DNA of 64,000 nucleotides from Brevundimonas sp. (GCF_027484365.1 NZ_JAIXTC010000017.1:1-64000); one strand, 5' to 3'. Positions 19,987-28,981 are shown, numbered from the stretch's first letter. Notes: generated from the letters alone by a model not told the origin. Program-made: numbers and translations.

Positions 19987-21402
19987 TTGACCCATCCGCT
20001 GCGCCTGCACCCCGATCGTCTTTTCCCCGCCGATCCGGAGACCCGGGCGGTGGCGCGTCGGCTCTATGCGGGGATCAAGGACCTGCCGATCGTCAGCCCG
20101 CATGGCCATACCGATCCGGCCTGGTTCGCGCAGAACCAGAACTGGGCCAATCCGGCGGAGCTGCTGATCACCCCGGACCACTATGTCTTCCGCATGCTGT
20201 TCAGCCAGGGCGTGGCCCTGGAAGACCTCGGCGTGCCGCGCGCCGACGGCGGACCGGTGGAAACCGATCCCCGCAAGATCTGGCGTCTGTTCGCCGAGCG
20301 CTACCACCTGTTCCGGGGCACCCCGTCGCGGATGTGGCACGACTGGGTCTATTCCGAAGTGTTCGGCATCGACGTGCGTCTCTCGGCCGAGACCGCCGAC
20401 CACTACTACGACATCATCGACGCCGCCCTGAAGACCGAGGCCTTCAAGCCCCGCGCCCTGTTCGAGCGCTACAATATCGAGGTCATCGCCACGACCGAGA
20501 GCCCGCTCGATCCGCTGGAGCACCACGCCGCGATCAGGGCCTCGGGCTGGTCGGGCAAGGTGGTCACCGCCTATCGCCCGGACCCGGTGCTGGACCCCGA
20601 TTTCGAAGGCTTCCACGACAATCTGGTGCAGTTCGGCGACCTCACGGGCGAGGACGTCTCGACCTGGGACGGCTACCTCGCCGCGCACCGGACACGCCGC
20701 GCCTTCTTCGCCTCCCATGGCGCGACCTCGACCGACCACGGCCACCCGACGGCCTTCACCGCCAATCTCGACCCCGCCGAAGCCGCCGCCCTGTACGAGC
20801 GGGTCGCGACCGGCCCGGTTTCGGCGAAGGAGGCCGAACTGTTCCGCGGCCAGATGCTGACCGAGATGGCGCGCATGAGCCTGGACGACGGTCTGACGAT
20901 GCAGATCCACCCGGGCAGCTTCCGCAATCACAACGAGGTCGTTTTCCGGAAATTCGGCCGCGACAAGGGCGCCGACATCCCGACCGCGACCAACTATGTC
21001 GCCGACCTGAAGCCGCTGCTGGACGCGTTCGGCTCCGAGCCGGGCCTGACCATCATCCTCTTCACCCTCGACGAGACGTCCTACAGCCGCGAACTGGCGC
21101 CTCTGGCCGGCCACTATCCGGCGCTGAAGCTGGGCCCGCCCTGGTGGTTCCACGATGCGCCCGAGGGCATGCGCCGTTTCCGCGAGCAGGCGACCGAGAC
21201 GGCCGGCTTCTACAACACTGTCGGGTTCAACGACGACACCCGCGCCTTCCTGTCGATCCCGGCCCGCCACGACGTGGCCCGCCGCATGGACTGCGGCTGG
21301 CTGGCCAAGTTGGTGGTCGAGCACCGGATGGAGGAGGACGAGGCTCACGACCTGGCCCGCGCCCTGACCTATGATCTGGTCAAGGCGGCCTACAGGCTGT
21401 GA
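19987..21402 (+). CDS. uxaC: uronate isomerase (glucuronate isomerase)
   Basis: A 471-residue amidohydrolase-superfamily enzyme that interconverts D-glucuronate with fructuronate and D-galacturonate with tagaturonate. Recognised segments are LPIVSPHGHTDPAWFAQNQ (metal His pair, about 32-50), FRGTPSRMWHDWVYSEVFG, VTAYRPDPVLDP, MQIHPGSFRNHN and GFNDDTRAF. The TTG start at 19987 follows GCGAGG. It overlaps the uxuB-like gene by four bases (GTGA), so the two form a hexuronate-degradation pair. Confidence 0.93.
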   Translation: MTHPLRLHPDRLFPADPETRAVARRLYAGIKDLPIVSPHGHTDPAWFAQNQNWANPAELLITPDHYVFRMLFSQGVALEDLGVPRADGGPVETDPRKIWRLFAERYHLFRGTPSRMWHDWVYSEVFGIDVRLSAETADHYYDIIDAALKTEAFKPRALFERYNIEVIATTESPLDPLEHHAAIRASGWSGKVVTAYRPDPVLDPDFEGFHDNLVQFGDLTGEDVSTWDGYLAAHRTRRAFFASHGATSTDHGHPTAFTANLDPAEAAALYERVATGPVSAKEAELFRGQMLTEMARMSLDDGLTMQIHPGSFRNHNEVVFRKFGRDKGADIPTATNYVADLKPLLDAFGSEPGLTIILFTLDETSYSRELAPLAGHYPALKLGPPWWFHDAPEGMRRFREQATETAGFYNTVGFNDDTRAFLSIPARHDVARRMDCGWLAKLVVEHRMEEDEAHDLARALTYDLVKAAYRL

Positions 21403-22865
21403 GCCGTCTCTCGAACGCGAGCCTCGCCGGCCTCCCTGCCGAGGTCGAACGCCCGGGCTATGATCGTGGGTCGGTGAAGACCGGCGTCGTCCATCTCGGC
21501 ATCGGCGCCTTCCATCGGGCGCACCAGGCGGTGGTGTTCGACGACGCACTGAGGTCGGGCGACCTGCGTTGGGGCGTGCTGGGCGTGTCCCTGCGGTCGC
21601 CCGGAGTCCGCGATCAGCTGACGCCCCAGGACGGCCTGTACAGCCTCGTCGTGCGCGACGGCGTCACTGACCGCACCCGCATCATCGGCGCGGTCCAGGG
21701 CGTGCGGGTGGCCCCGGAAGACCCCGCAGCGGTCGTGGCGGCCATGGCCTCGCCCGATGTCCACCTCGTCACCCTGACGGTGACCGAGAAGGGCTATCGC
21801 CTCGACCCGGCCTCGGGCGGCCTTCTGACCGGCGATCCCGACGTCGCCGCCGACCTCGCGGACCTGTCGCAGCCCCGCACCGCTCCCGGTTTCCTCGTCG
21901 CCGCCCTCGCCGAACGCCGTCGCTCAGGCCTGCCGCCCTTCACCGTCGTGTCCTGCGACAACCTTCCGCACAACGGCGCCCGGGTCCGCGCCGCCGTCCT
22001 GGCGATGGCCGGGGCCCACGACCCCGCCCTGGCCCGATGGATCGAGGCCGAGGGCGCCTTTCCCCAGACCATGGTCGACCGGATCGTCCCGGCCACCACG
22101 CCCGACGACATCGCCGTCCAGGCCGCCCGGATCGGCGTCCGCGACGAGGGTATGGTCAAGACCGAGCCCTTCACCCAGTGGGTCATCGAGGACCGGTTCG
22201 CCGGCCCGCGTCCCGACTTCGCAGCGTTCGGCGTTCAGCTGACCTCAGAGGTCGCGCCCTGGGAGGACGCCAAGCTGCGGCTGCTGAACGGCGCCCATTC
22301 CTCGATCGCCTATCTGGGCGGCCTGGCGGGCCTTGAATTCGTGCATCAGGTCGTCGCCATCCCGGCCTTCCGGGCCTTCGTCGAGCGCCTGTGGGACGAG
22401 GCGGAGACCACGCTGAACCCGCCGCCCGGCCTCGACATTCCGGCCTACCGCCGCGACCTGATGGCCCGGTTCAGCAATCCGTCGCTGCAGCACCGCACGC
22501 GCCAGATCGCCATGGACGGCTCCCAGAAACTGCCGCAGCGGCTGCTGGCCACGATCACGGCCCGGCTGGACGCCGACCGGCCCATCGACGCCCTGGCGCT
22601 CGGCGTCGCCGGGTGGATTCGGTGGCAGGACGGGGTCACCGAAACCGGCGAAGGCTTCAAGATCGATGATCCCATGGCCGCGACCCTGGCCGGCGCCCTC
22701 GTTGACGCCGTGACCGCCACCGACCGCGTTCGCGCCGTTTCCAGCCTGACCGGGATCGTCGCCCCCCGCCTGGCCGACGACGACCGGTTCACCGGGATGG
22801 TGGCCCACCATCTCGACGGCATCGCGGTCCAGGGCGTCGAGGCGTGGCTCAGCCGACAGGCCTGA
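21399..22865 (+). CDS. uxuB: mannitol dehydrogenase family protein, probable fructuronate reductase
   Basis: A 488-residue long-chain polyol dehydrogenase. The N-terminal Rossmann motif is VHLGIGAFHRAHQAV (about 31-45). The catalytic Lys-x4-Asn-x2-His pattern is KLRLLNGAHSS (about 293-303). The partner gene uxaC makes fructuronate, so NADH-dependent reduction to mannonate is the most likely reaction. Mannitol or altronate oxidation remain possible because the family is hard to split by sequence. The GTG start is coupled to the uxaC stop. No uxuA or hexuronate transporter is in view. Confidence 0.87.
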   Translation: MSRLSNASLAGLPAEVERPGYDRGSVKTGVVHLGIGAFHRAHQAVVFDDALRSGDLRWGVLGVSLRSPGVRDQLTPQDGLYSLVVRDGVTDRTRIIGAVQGVRVAPEDPAAVVAAMASPDVHLVTLTVTEKGYRLDPASGGLLTGDPDVAADLADLSQPRTAPGFLVAALAERRRSGLPPFTVVSCDNLPHNGARVRAAVLAMAGAHDPALARWIEAEGAFPQTMVDRIVPATTPDDIAVQAARIGVRDEGMVKTEPFTQWVIEDRFAGPRPDFAAFGVQLTSEVAPWEDAKLRLLNGAHSSIAYLGGLAGLEFVHQVVAIPAFRAFVERLWDEAETTLNPPPGLDIPAYRRDLMARFSNPSLQHRTRQIAMDGSQKLPQRLLATITARLDADRPIDALALGVAGWIRWQDGVTETGEGFKIDDPMAATLAGALVDAVTATDRVRAVSSLTGIVAPRLADDDRFTGMVAHHLDGIAVQGVEAWLSRQA

Positions 22866-22880
22866 CGGCCTGGACGGGTC

Positions 22881-23585
22881 TCAGGCAGGGGCTGACCGTT
22901 CCCAGGTTTCGACCTGACCCTGCCAGTAGGTGAACGTGCCGGTCGGCCTGTCCCATGACACCTCTCCGGAAAAGGGCAGCCAGACGCCGTCGTGGAGCCG
23001 GTAGTCGGAAAAGGCGCCCCGCCACGGGGTCGGCACAATGACGCCCTCGACCAGGGCGCCCCGGTCGGGCGCGAAGGCTCCGACGATGCGGCCGTCGCCA
23101 TCGAGCGTCAGGGTGACCTCGGCGGCCGCTTCGCCCGATCCGGCCGCGACGGCCAGCCGGTCAGGCCCGTCCTCCCGCCAGCGCAGGCCGGTATTACGCA
23201 GGATGGCGTCAGGGGCCCAGGCCAGCTCGGCCAAGTATCGCATGAGCTCGCCTTGCGCGAGATCGGGCGACGGCGCGGCGCGCGCCAGGGTGATGAAGCC
23301 CAGGGCGCGGACATGTAGATGGCCGATCCCGTCCACGAGCGCGTCGCGCACAGACACGAGACCGCCCGGGCCGGTGCGGGCGATCCAGTCGAACGCGCAT
23401 CGCTCGAGCGTGATCGTCTGGCGCGAGGTGAAGCCGCTCCACGCTGCCGTCGCCGTCTGTCGCATTCGCCCCCTGTGACGCAGTCGAACCACAGGCCCGC
23501 CGCCGGGCCGGGCCCCCAGTCGATGAGCCAGATCGGCGACGGCCGGGATCAGGCGCTGCCAAAGGGGGTGGGCTCGATCCGTCAT
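22881..23585 (-). CDS. DUF6544-like protein of unknown function
   Basis: A 234-residue protein. The central region (WSGFTSRQTI, RTGPGGLVSVRDALVDGIGHLHVRALG, GELMRYLAELAWAPDAIL) matches my memory of the DUF6544/DUF6920 pattern. No function is known and no signal peptide is seen. Its ATG overlaps the stop of the nitroreductase-like gene (ATGA), making it the third gene of a unit that starts with the universal stress protein under an FNR-type site. It is therefore probably expressed at low oxygen. Confidence 0.7.
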   Translation of the reverse strand: MTDRAHPLWQRLIPAVADLAHRLGARPGGGPVVRLRHRGRMRQTATAAWSGFTSRQTITLERCAFDWIARTGPGGLVSVRDALVDGIGHLHVRALGFITLARAAPSPDLAQGELMRYLAELAWAPDAILRNTGLRWREDGPDRLAVAAGSGEAAAEVTLTLDGDGRIVGAFAPDRGALVEGVIVPTPWRGAFSDYRLHDGVWLPFSGEVSWDRPTGTFTYWQGQVETWERSAPA

Positions 23586-24697
23586 GCGATCACGGTCGGC
23601 AAGGATCTTCGCACCGAATACGGCATCGCCGGCCCATAGCCGAACCGCATGACGAGGTCCGGGCGTCGGCCGGCCAGTCCGACCAGCGACGCCAGCTCGG
23701 GCCGCATCGCCGCGACCTCGACCGGCTGGTTGATGTGGGCGATCTTCAGGCCCAGCGCCGTGGCCTGAAGCGCGAACCGCTGGCTGGACCGGCCGACGCG
23801 GGTCCAGTGATCCCTGTCCTCGCGTTCGCCGACGAAGACGGCGACGCCGGCGGAGGTGTCGAGCTGGCGGGCATACCGGTCGTTCTCGGCCTTCGGTTTG
23901 AACGTGGCGTCGAACATCACCGACCCCAGCCAGGTCGGCAGGGGCGGATTGCCACTCGCCACGCTGAACAGGCCGTCGCCGGTGTCCATGGCTCGTCGGG
24001 GATTGAACCGGATCCAGGACTTGAGCTCGCGCACGAACGCCGGGTCCGCCAGCTGCGCCGTGTTTCCCTCGATCACCAGATCGCGCAGCCCGCTGATCCG
24101 GTGGCGCTCCGTGATCAGGATGACGTCGACGCCGGGCATCCGCGCGGCGGCGGCGAGTGTTGACAGATCGGCCGCGCTGACAGCCCGTCCGTCGTAGTCG
24201 GCCCGGGTCGACTGTCGGACCGGGATGGCCTCGAACAGGGCGGACGCGACCGCCGGTCCCTGGACATGGGAAAAGATCAGCCCGCCCGGACCGGCCGGAT
24301 CGAAGACGATTTCACCCGGACGCCCCCGTGCCGCCGCCGCCAGGGCGAGCGTCTCGGCGGCCCCGCCGAGGCTGACGTACAGATGGTGATCGTCCGGATC
24401 GACGACCGGGGTCCGGCGCGAGACATCGGGCAGGACCTCGATCCGGTCCGCACCGGGACGGAACCGCCAGGGCTGGGTGTTGTGCCCGCTCGGCGCCAGG
24501 GTCGCATAGCGCACAAGATCGGCGACTTCGGGTTGGGCGGCCAGGACTGCGCGCAGTCGCGCGGCGCTGGCCTCATAGCCGTCCATGGACCCCATGCGAC
24601 GCGTGCCGAGCCAGGCGGCGCCTGCACCGCCCACGACGACGGCCGCGCCACCGGCCAGAAGGGCGTGCCGCCTTGTCGAACCCGCAAGGCGGGTCAA
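23582..24697 (-). CDS. Acg-family nitroreductase-fold oxidoreductase with a twin-arginine-like N-terminus
   Basis: A 371-residue protein of the FMN-binding nitroreductase superfamily. TLAPSGHNTQPWRF is the flavin-binding start; VYV-type strands and VRQSTRADYDGRAV, RSSQRFALQATALGLKIAHI and MRFGYGPAMPYSVRR follow in the order of Acg-like proteins, which mycobacteria induce in hypoxia. The TTG start at 24697 overlaps the upstream stop (TTGA). From it the protein begins with STRRHALLAGG and an Ala/Val/Gly-rich hydrophobic run, resembling a Tat signal or a membrane anchor. Longer in-frame starts would overlap the preceding gene by 70 bases. Confidence 0.8.
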   Translation of the reverse strand: MTRLAGSTRRHALLAGGAAVVVGGAGAAWLGTRRMGSMDGYEASAARLRAVLAAQPEVADLVRYATLAPSGHNTQPWRFRPGADRIEVLPDVSRRTPVVDPDDHHLYVSLGGAAETLALAAAARGRPGEIVFDPAGPGGLIFSHVQGPAVASALFEAIPVRQSTRADYDGRAVSAADLSTLAAAARMPGVDVILITERHRISGLRDLVIEGNTAQLADPAFVRELKSWIRFNPRRAMDTGDGLFSVASGNPPLPTWLGSVMFDATFKPKAENDRYARQLDTSAGVAVFVGEREDRDHWTRVGRSSQRFALQATALGLKIAHINQPVEVAAMRPELASLVGLAGRRPDLVMRFGYGPAMPYSVRRSLPTVIA

Positions 24698-25527
24698 TGG
24701 CTGAGCAGCAGGCAGACCGGAGAGCGAGCCAACAGTCCGTGGGTCACGCCGCCCATCACCCATTCGCGCAACCGGGCGTGGCCGTATCCACCCGCCACGA
24801 TCAGGCCCGCGCCCTCGTCCTCGGCGAATTCGAGGATCTGGTCGGACCTCGACCGGCCGTCGCCGTTCACGACCCGGGCGCTGGCGGTGATGCCATGTCG
24901 GCCCAGAAACGCCACCACGTCCTCAATGCGACGTCTCGCTGCATCGGCCTGCTCGGCCGCACAGACCTCGATGACATGAACGATCGACGAGGCGGTCAGG
25001 AGCGGCAAGGCGGAGGAGACCGCACGCTGGGCCTCGCGACAGTCCTTCCAGGCCACGACGGCCGGGGCGCCGATCGGATCTCTCGGGATCCCGGGCGGAA
25101 CGATGAGCACGGCGCGGCCCGCGGCCATCAGCACGTCTGCGGGGTCAGGCGAACGCGCCGGCGAACGCGCAGGGTCACGGCGCCCGAGGACGGCGATGTC
25201 AGAGGCCCGCAGCGCCTGAACGACCAGGTCGGAAGGATAGCCCACCTCGCCGCGCCACTCCGCGTGGTCGACATAGCCGTTGACCTCGTCCCGGAACAGC
25301 GCTTCGGCCCGACTGACGTCGGCCTCCGCGATGTCCCGGAACAGTCCCAGCATCTCGCCCAGCATCGCGCCGCCGGCATAGGGATCGACCTGGGGAACGT
25401 CCGGCATACTGGCCGCCAGACCGATGACAGAGGTGCCCGAAAGGCCTGCGATCGCGCAGGTCAGGTCGACGCGCGCCCTGGCGTCCGGACCTTCATCGAC
25501 ATAGACCAGGAGGCTGGCGAAGCGCAT
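24694..25527 (-). CDS. universal stress protein, tandem-domain type
   Basis: A 277-residue cytosolic protein with two USP domains. The second ends with the ATP-loop pattern AGGYGHARLREWVMGGVTHGLL and the terminal strand PVCLLLSH. The first half is less conserved and lacks a clear G-x2-G-x9-G loop. USP proteins are commonly induced by starvation and low oxygen. It is the first gene of a three-gene leftward unit, with a perfect FNR-consensus site centred 58 bp upstream of its ATG, shared with a divergent cytochrome gene. Confidence 0.88.
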   Translation of the reverse strand: MRFASLLVYVDEGPDARARVDLTCAIAGLSGTSVIGLAASMPDVPQVDPYAGGAMLGEMLGLFRDIAEADVSRAEALFRDEVNGYVDHAEWRGEVGYPSDLVVQALRASDIAVLGRRDPARSPARSPDPADVLMAAGRAVLIVPPGIPRDPIGAPAVVAWKDCREAQRAVSSALPLLTASSIVHVIEVCAAEQADAARRRIEDVVAFLGRHGITASARVVNGDGRSRSDQILEFAEDEGAGLIVAGGYGHARLREWVMGGVTHGLLARSPVCLLLSH

Positions 25528-25578
25528 GTCATCTTATCCCGTTCGCCGCGATCAGACCGGCTTGTCGCGGCCTGCGCC

Positions 25579-25592
25579 TTGATCAGGATCAA
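25579..25592. promoter_or_regulatory. FNR/FixK-type box 1 (perfect consensus)
   Basis: TTGATCAGGATCAA matches TTGAT-N4-ATCAA exactly. It lies between the divergent universal-stress-protein and cytochrome c genes. Placed at -41.5, it would give starts near 25544 (leftward) and 25627 (rightward), 17 bases before each start codon. Confidence 0.88.
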
Positions 25593-25643
25593 TGTTCCTG
25601 ACGGACGGGAATGAGAGGCTGGCCACCGTTGAGGAGGCCGCCC

Positions 25644-26033
25644 GTGAGAAATTTCGTCGCCCTTGCCGTGCTGCTCGCACTGACGAGCTGTGCGGCCCCG
25701 TCCGTCGGGCCCGCGTCCCTCGCACCCGCAAGACCGGACTCATCGGTCGTCTTCACAGCACCGGACGTCGTCGCGCTGCAGCGGGGAGCGGCCTATGCCG
25801 AGGCGAACTGCGGAGGCTGCCATGCCGTGGGCGTGACGGGCGAAAGTCCTATGCCCGCCGCCCCCCGTTTCCGGGAGCTTGGCCTGCGCTACCCTGTCGA
25901 CGATCTGGCCGAAGCCTTCGCAGAAGGTATCGATACCGCCCACCCGGCCATGCCCGAATTCCTGATGTCGACGCAGGAAAACTCAGATTTGATCGCCTAC
26001 CTGAATAGCATTCAGACCCATTCAACTCATTGA
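25644..26033 (+). CDS. small cytochrome c lipoprotein
   Basis: A 129-residue protein. The signal peptide with lipobox LTSC (Cys about 16) predicts membrane anchoring facing the periplasm. One heme c site, CGGCH, is followed by a distal Met in AHPAMPEF, the class I cytochrome pattern. The GTG at 25644 is chosen because GAGGAGG stands six bases before it; an ATG at 25611 would be upstream of the transcript start predicted from FNR box 1. A paralogue lies at 30706. The likely role is electron transfer under low oxygen; the partner oxidase or reductase is not in the window. Confidence 0.85.
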   Translation: MRNFVALAVLLALTSCAAPSVGPASLAPARPDSSVVFTAPDVVALQRGAAYAEANCGGCHAVGVTGESPMPAAPRFRELGLRYPVDDLAEAFAEGIDTAHPAMPEFLMSTQENSDLIAYLNSIQTHSTH

Positions 26034-26079
26034 TCCTGAGACCTATCAAGGTTCAAGCTTCACCATTGGCGTCATTGAT

Positions 26080-26093
26080 TTGATCCAGATCAC
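26080..26093. promoter_or_regulatory. FNR/FixK-type box 2, upstream of fnr
   Basis: TTGATCCAGATCAC differs from the consensus at one base. It is centred 50 bp before the fnr-like start codon, so autoregulation is likely. Confidence 0.78.
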
Positions 26094-26136
26094 TAAACCG
26101 ACTCGGTAATCACTGGGTTCTGGCGCACATTGCGGC

Positions 26137-26898
26137 ATGGCCGTTGCCCTGAAGCCTTCGCTTGCGCCGCGACCACCGTCCCGGCCGGGTTGCGCCGAAC
26201 GGCCGAAAAGCAGCGACTGCAACAGCTGCGGGGCGCGCGCGCTGAGCGTCTGCGGGGCCGCGGACGACCCGGACATTCAACGCCTCGGCGATCTGGCCGA
26301 GGTCCTGAACCTGAAGTCCGGCGCCGTCCTCATCCGCGAAGGCGAGCCTGCGCCCCATGTCTTCAACATCGCGGCGGGATCGCTCAGGGTCTACAAGCTG
26401 CTGCCCGACGGGCGTCGACAGATCACCGGCTTCCTGTTCGCCGGAGACTTTCTCGGTCTGGCGATCGGCGAGACCTATGTGTTCTCTGCAGAGGCGATGG
26501 AGGCCTCCACGGTCTGCCGTTTTCGGAAGGGTCCCTTCCGCGCCCTGGTCGAGAGCTCGCAACCGCTCGAACACATGCTGCTGCACCGAACCTCCCACGA
26601 GCTGGCGGCGGCGCAGAACCAGATGCTGCTCCTCGGGCGCAAGACCGCGATCGAACGGATGGCATCCTTCCTGCTCGACCTGCCGGGTCACGATCCCGCC
26701 CGCCCGAGCGCGCCCGGCCATGTCCGGCTTCCCATGAAACGGGGCGAGATCGCCGACTACCTGGGTCTGACGATCGAGACGGTCAGCCGCGTCCTGACCC
26801 GGATGAAGGTCAAGGGCCTGATCTCGATCCCGTCGCCGAATGAACTCATCGTGGAACGCCCCGAGCGCCTTCGCCAGCACGCCTCGGGCGAGGTCTGA
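26137..26898 (+). CDS. FNR-type oxygen-sensing transcriptional regulator
   Basis: A 253-residue Crp/Fnr protein. The N-terminal cysteines Cys19, Cys28, Cys31 and Cys39 include the C-x2-C-x7-C spacing of FnrN/FnrL, and an internal Cys127 completes a likely [4Fe-4S] ligand set. The cyclic-nucleotide-like barrel spans about 45-160. The helix-turn-helix EIADYLGLTIETVSRVLTRM (about 206-225) keeps the Glu-x2-Ser-Arg that reads TTGAT. It is thus probably active as a dimer without oxygen and the regulator of the six nearby boxes, one upstream of itself. Confidence 0.92.
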   Translation: MAVALKPSLAPRPPSRPGCAERPKSSDCNSCGARALSVCGAADDPDIQRLGDLAEVLNLKSGAVLIREGEPAPHVFNIAAGSLRVYKLLPDGRRQITGFLFAGDFLGLAIGETYVFSAEAMEASTVCRFRKGPFRALVESSQPLEHMLLHRTSHELAAAQNQMLLLGRKTAIERMASFLLDLPGHDPARPSAPGHVRLPMKRGEIADYLGLTIETVSRVLTRMKVKGLISIPSPNELIVERPERLRQHASGEV

Positions 26899-26908
26899 GC
26901 GGCCGGCC

Positions 26909-26922
26909 TTGCGCCAGATCAA
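26909..26922. promoter_or_regulatory. FNR/FixK-type box 3 (one weak half)
   Basis: TTGCGCCAGATCAA has a perfect right half and a left half TTGCG. It is centred about 60 bp before the ATG of the pyridoxamine-phosphate-oxidase-like gene. It is the weakest of the six sites. Confidence 0.6.
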
Positions 26923-26974
26923 CGATGACCGGCCCGACGCGAGGTAGGTGTCGATCTCGACGGAGCACCAGCCC

Positions 26975-27505
26975 ATGACCACCCCGGCCCCCTATCCGCC
27001 CATTCACGGGGCCGCGGTGGAGACCATCGCGCAATTGCTGGAGCACGAGCGGCTGATGAGCGTCGCCACCCTCCGGGCGGACGGCTGGCCCCAGGTCACC
27101 ACGGTCGGCTACATCAACGAAGGCCTGAACGTGTATTTCGTCACCGGGCGCGAGAGCCAGAAGCTGGCCAACCTCGAGGCCGATCCCCGTGTCTCGCTCG
27201 CCATCCACTCCACCATCGAGGTCGGCGGCGCGGTCGGCGTCTCCATGGCGGCCCGGGCCTCGGAGGTCAGGGACCCGGCCGAGGTCGAACGCCTGAACCG
27301 GCTGATGTTCGCGCGCTGGCCCACGGTCAGCGTCTATTGCCCGGCGACCAGCTCGATCGCGATCGTTCGGCTGAAGCCCGAACTGATCTGCGCGATCAGC
27401 GCCTCGGCCGGACGCAGCAAGACCGAATGTTTCTCGTTGGGCGACGCTGCAGCCGATGTCGCCGCAGGCCCCGACGCGGTCAGCGCCGAGGCCCGCCTGT
27501 TCTGA
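26975..27505 (+). CDS. pyridoxamine 5'-phosphate oxidase-like flavin/heme-binding protein
   Basis: A 176-residue split-barrel protein. LEHERLMSVATLRADGWPQVTTVGY, LNVYFVTGRESQKLANLEADPRVSLAIH and the long C-terminal part follow the PNPOx-like family, whose members bind FMN, F420 or heme. The ATG at 26975 has GGAG about ten bases upstream; the GTG at 26948 is earlier than the transcript start expected from box 3. Many members are redox or stress proteins of unknown substrate, and none can be assigned here. Confidence 0.8.
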   Translation: MTTPAPYPPIHGAAVETIAQLLEHERLMSVATLRADGWPQVTTVGYINEGLNVYFVTGRESQKLANLEADPRVSLAIHSTIEVGGAVGVSMAARASEVRDPAEVERLNRLMFARWPTVSVYCPATSSIAIVRLKPELICAISASAGRSKTECFSLGDAAADVAAGPDAVSAEARLF

Positions 27506-27811
27506 TCAGGACTGCGAGAGACGAACCAGGGCGAAGGTCGCGAGCAAGGCCGCGATCGCCCCGACGACGACGCTGGTGCTGACCGGATAGGCCCGGACCG
27601 TCTCGGAAACCTGGGCTCGCGTCGTCGCCGCCGAGGTTTCGGCCTCATCACGCAGGCGATCGGCGGCACGGGAGATGGCCCTGGTCGATCGGGCGATGGC
27701 GTCGCTGGCGTCCGAACCGGTCGCGCGGGCCGCCTCCTTCAGATGGTCGGTGGCTTCATCGGCCAGATCGTGCAGGTCGCGGCTCAGGGTCTTGAGGGTG
27801 GCGGGGGTCAT
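27506..27811 (-). CDS. DUF883/YqjD-like small membrane-anchored protein
   Basis: A 101-residue protein: an amphipathic, charged helical stretch (about 5-70, likely coiled coil, rich in Asp, Glu, Arg and Ala) followed by a single C-terminal transmembrane helix (VSTSVVVGAIAALLATFALV) and a short polar tail. This matches ElaB/YqjD-like proteins, which anchor ribosomes to the membrane in stationary phase in Escherichia coli. The start follows AAGGAG. Divergent from the histidine-kinase operon with FNR-type box 4 between them. Confidence 0.75.
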   Translation of the reverse strand: MTPATLKTLSRDLHDLADEATDHLKEAARATGSDASDAIARSTRAISRAADRLRDEAETSAATTRAQVSETVRAYPVSTSVVVGAIAALLATFALVRLSQS

Positions 27812-27865
27812 GGGGAGGCTCCTTTTGGTGACGCGCCATCCAAGCCGATCGGCGGACAGAAATCG

Positions 27866-27879
27866 GTGATCTGGATCAA
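27866..27879. promoter_or_regulatory. FNR/FixK-type box 4
   Basis: GTGATCTGGATCAA has one mismatch to the consensus. It lies between the leftward DUF883-like gene and the rightward kinase/VIT/lactate-dehydrogenase operon. Its centre is 41.5 bp from the kinase ATG, with a TAGGGT -10-like element at 27902-27907. Confidence 0.75.
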
Positions 27880-27913
27880 GGTCGAAGCGCTGCGACCTCA
27901 ATAGGGTCCGGTG

Positions 27914-28981
27914 ATGCAGTCCCCCGGGGGTGGACCATCCATGCCGGTGACATCGCTCGCGCCACCTTCCGACATCGCCCTGAACCTCGCGCTGTCGCTC
28001 ATTTCCGCCTCTGTCGCGCCGGTGCTCCTGCTCGACGGCGACCTGTCGATCGTGGCCGCCAGCCAGAGCTTTCTCGACGCCTTCGATGTGGGGCCGGAGG
28101 ACATTCCGGGCGCGCGCCTCGCCGACCTCGGCCGAGGCGAATGGCATGTGCCGCGGCTCCTGTCGCTGCTGAAGGCGGCAGCCCGTGGCGAGGCTTCGAT
28201 CCACGCCCTGGAGGTGGACCTGGACACCGGAGACGGCCAGCGACGCCTGATCCTGAACGTCCAGCGTCTCGCTTACGGCAACGTCGACCAGACCCGACTG
28301 CTTCTGTCCATCGAGGACGTCACCGACGCGCGCGCCCGGGAGCAAAAGAAGGACGACCTGATCCGGGACAAGGCGGTTCTGGTCCAGGAAGTCCAGCACC
28401 GCACCGCCAACAGCCTGCAGATCATCGCCAGCGTCCTGATGCAGGGCATCCGGAAGGTCAGCTCCGGCGAGAGCCGCACCCATCTTCGGGACGCCCACCA
28501 GCGGATCCTGTCGGTCGCCGCCGTCCAGCGCCAGCTCGCCGGGTCAACCCTCGGCGACGTCGACCTCCGCAGCTATTTCACCGACCTGTGCCGCAGCATC
28601 GGCGACTCGATGATCCGCGATCACAACCGGATCACCGTGAAGGTGACCGCCGACGACAGCATCGCCTCGTCCGGCAGGTCCGTCAGCCTGGGCCTGATCG
28701 TCACCGAACTGGTGATCAATGCGCTCAAGCACGCCTTTCCGGACGACCGGGACGGATGCATCGACGTGGACTACCGGGCTCGGGGCGAGGGCTGGAGCCT
28801 GACCGTGCGCGACAACGGCGTCGGCATGCCGCATGATCCCCGTTTCGGCAATCCGGGACTGGGCACGGGCATCCTCCACGCCCTCGTGAATCAACTCGGC
28901 GCGGTCATCGACATCTCGGACGCCAGGCCCGGCGTCCGCGTGTCGATCGTCTGCCCGTCTCCATCCCATCAAGGAGTCTGA
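27914..28981 (+). CDS. PAS-containing sensor histidine kinase, HisKA_2 type
   Basis: A 355-residue soluble kinase. A PAS-like domain (about 20-135; SVAPVLLLDGDLSIVAASQSF and a terminal SIEDVTD strand) lacks the LOV photo-active Cys motif. The phospho-acceptor region LVQEVQHRTANSLQIIASVL (His about 162) and ATPase motifs ELVINALKHAF and DNGVGMP define the HisKA_2 class common in Alphaproteobacteria. No transmembrane segment or adjacent response regulator is seen. The ATG at 27914 is chosen; a GTG one codon earlier is possible. First gene of a unit continuing into the VIT and lactate dehydrogenase genes. Confidence 0.88.
   Translation: MQSPGGGPSMPVTSLAPPSDIALNLALSLISASVAPVLLLDGDLSIVAASQSFLDAFDVGPEDIPGARLADLGRGEWHVPRLLSLLKAAARGEASIHALEVDLDTGDGQRRLILNVQRLAYGNVDQTRLLLSIEDVTDARAREQKKDDLIRDKAVLVQEVQHRTANSLQIIASVLMQGIRKVSSGESRTHLRDAHQRILSVAAVQRQLAGSTLGDVDLRSYFTDLCRSIGDSMIRDHNRITVKVTADDSIASSGRSVSLGLIVTELVINALKHAFPDDRDGCIDVDYRARGEGWSLTVRDNGVGMPHDPRFGNPGLGTGILHALVNQLGAVIDISDARPGVRVSIVCPSPSHQGV

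Noticed and set aside
26030..26052. TTGAT...ATCAA after the first cytochrome gene as an FNR box
   Set aside because: The half-sites are nine bases apart instead of four and overlap the cytochrome stop codon.
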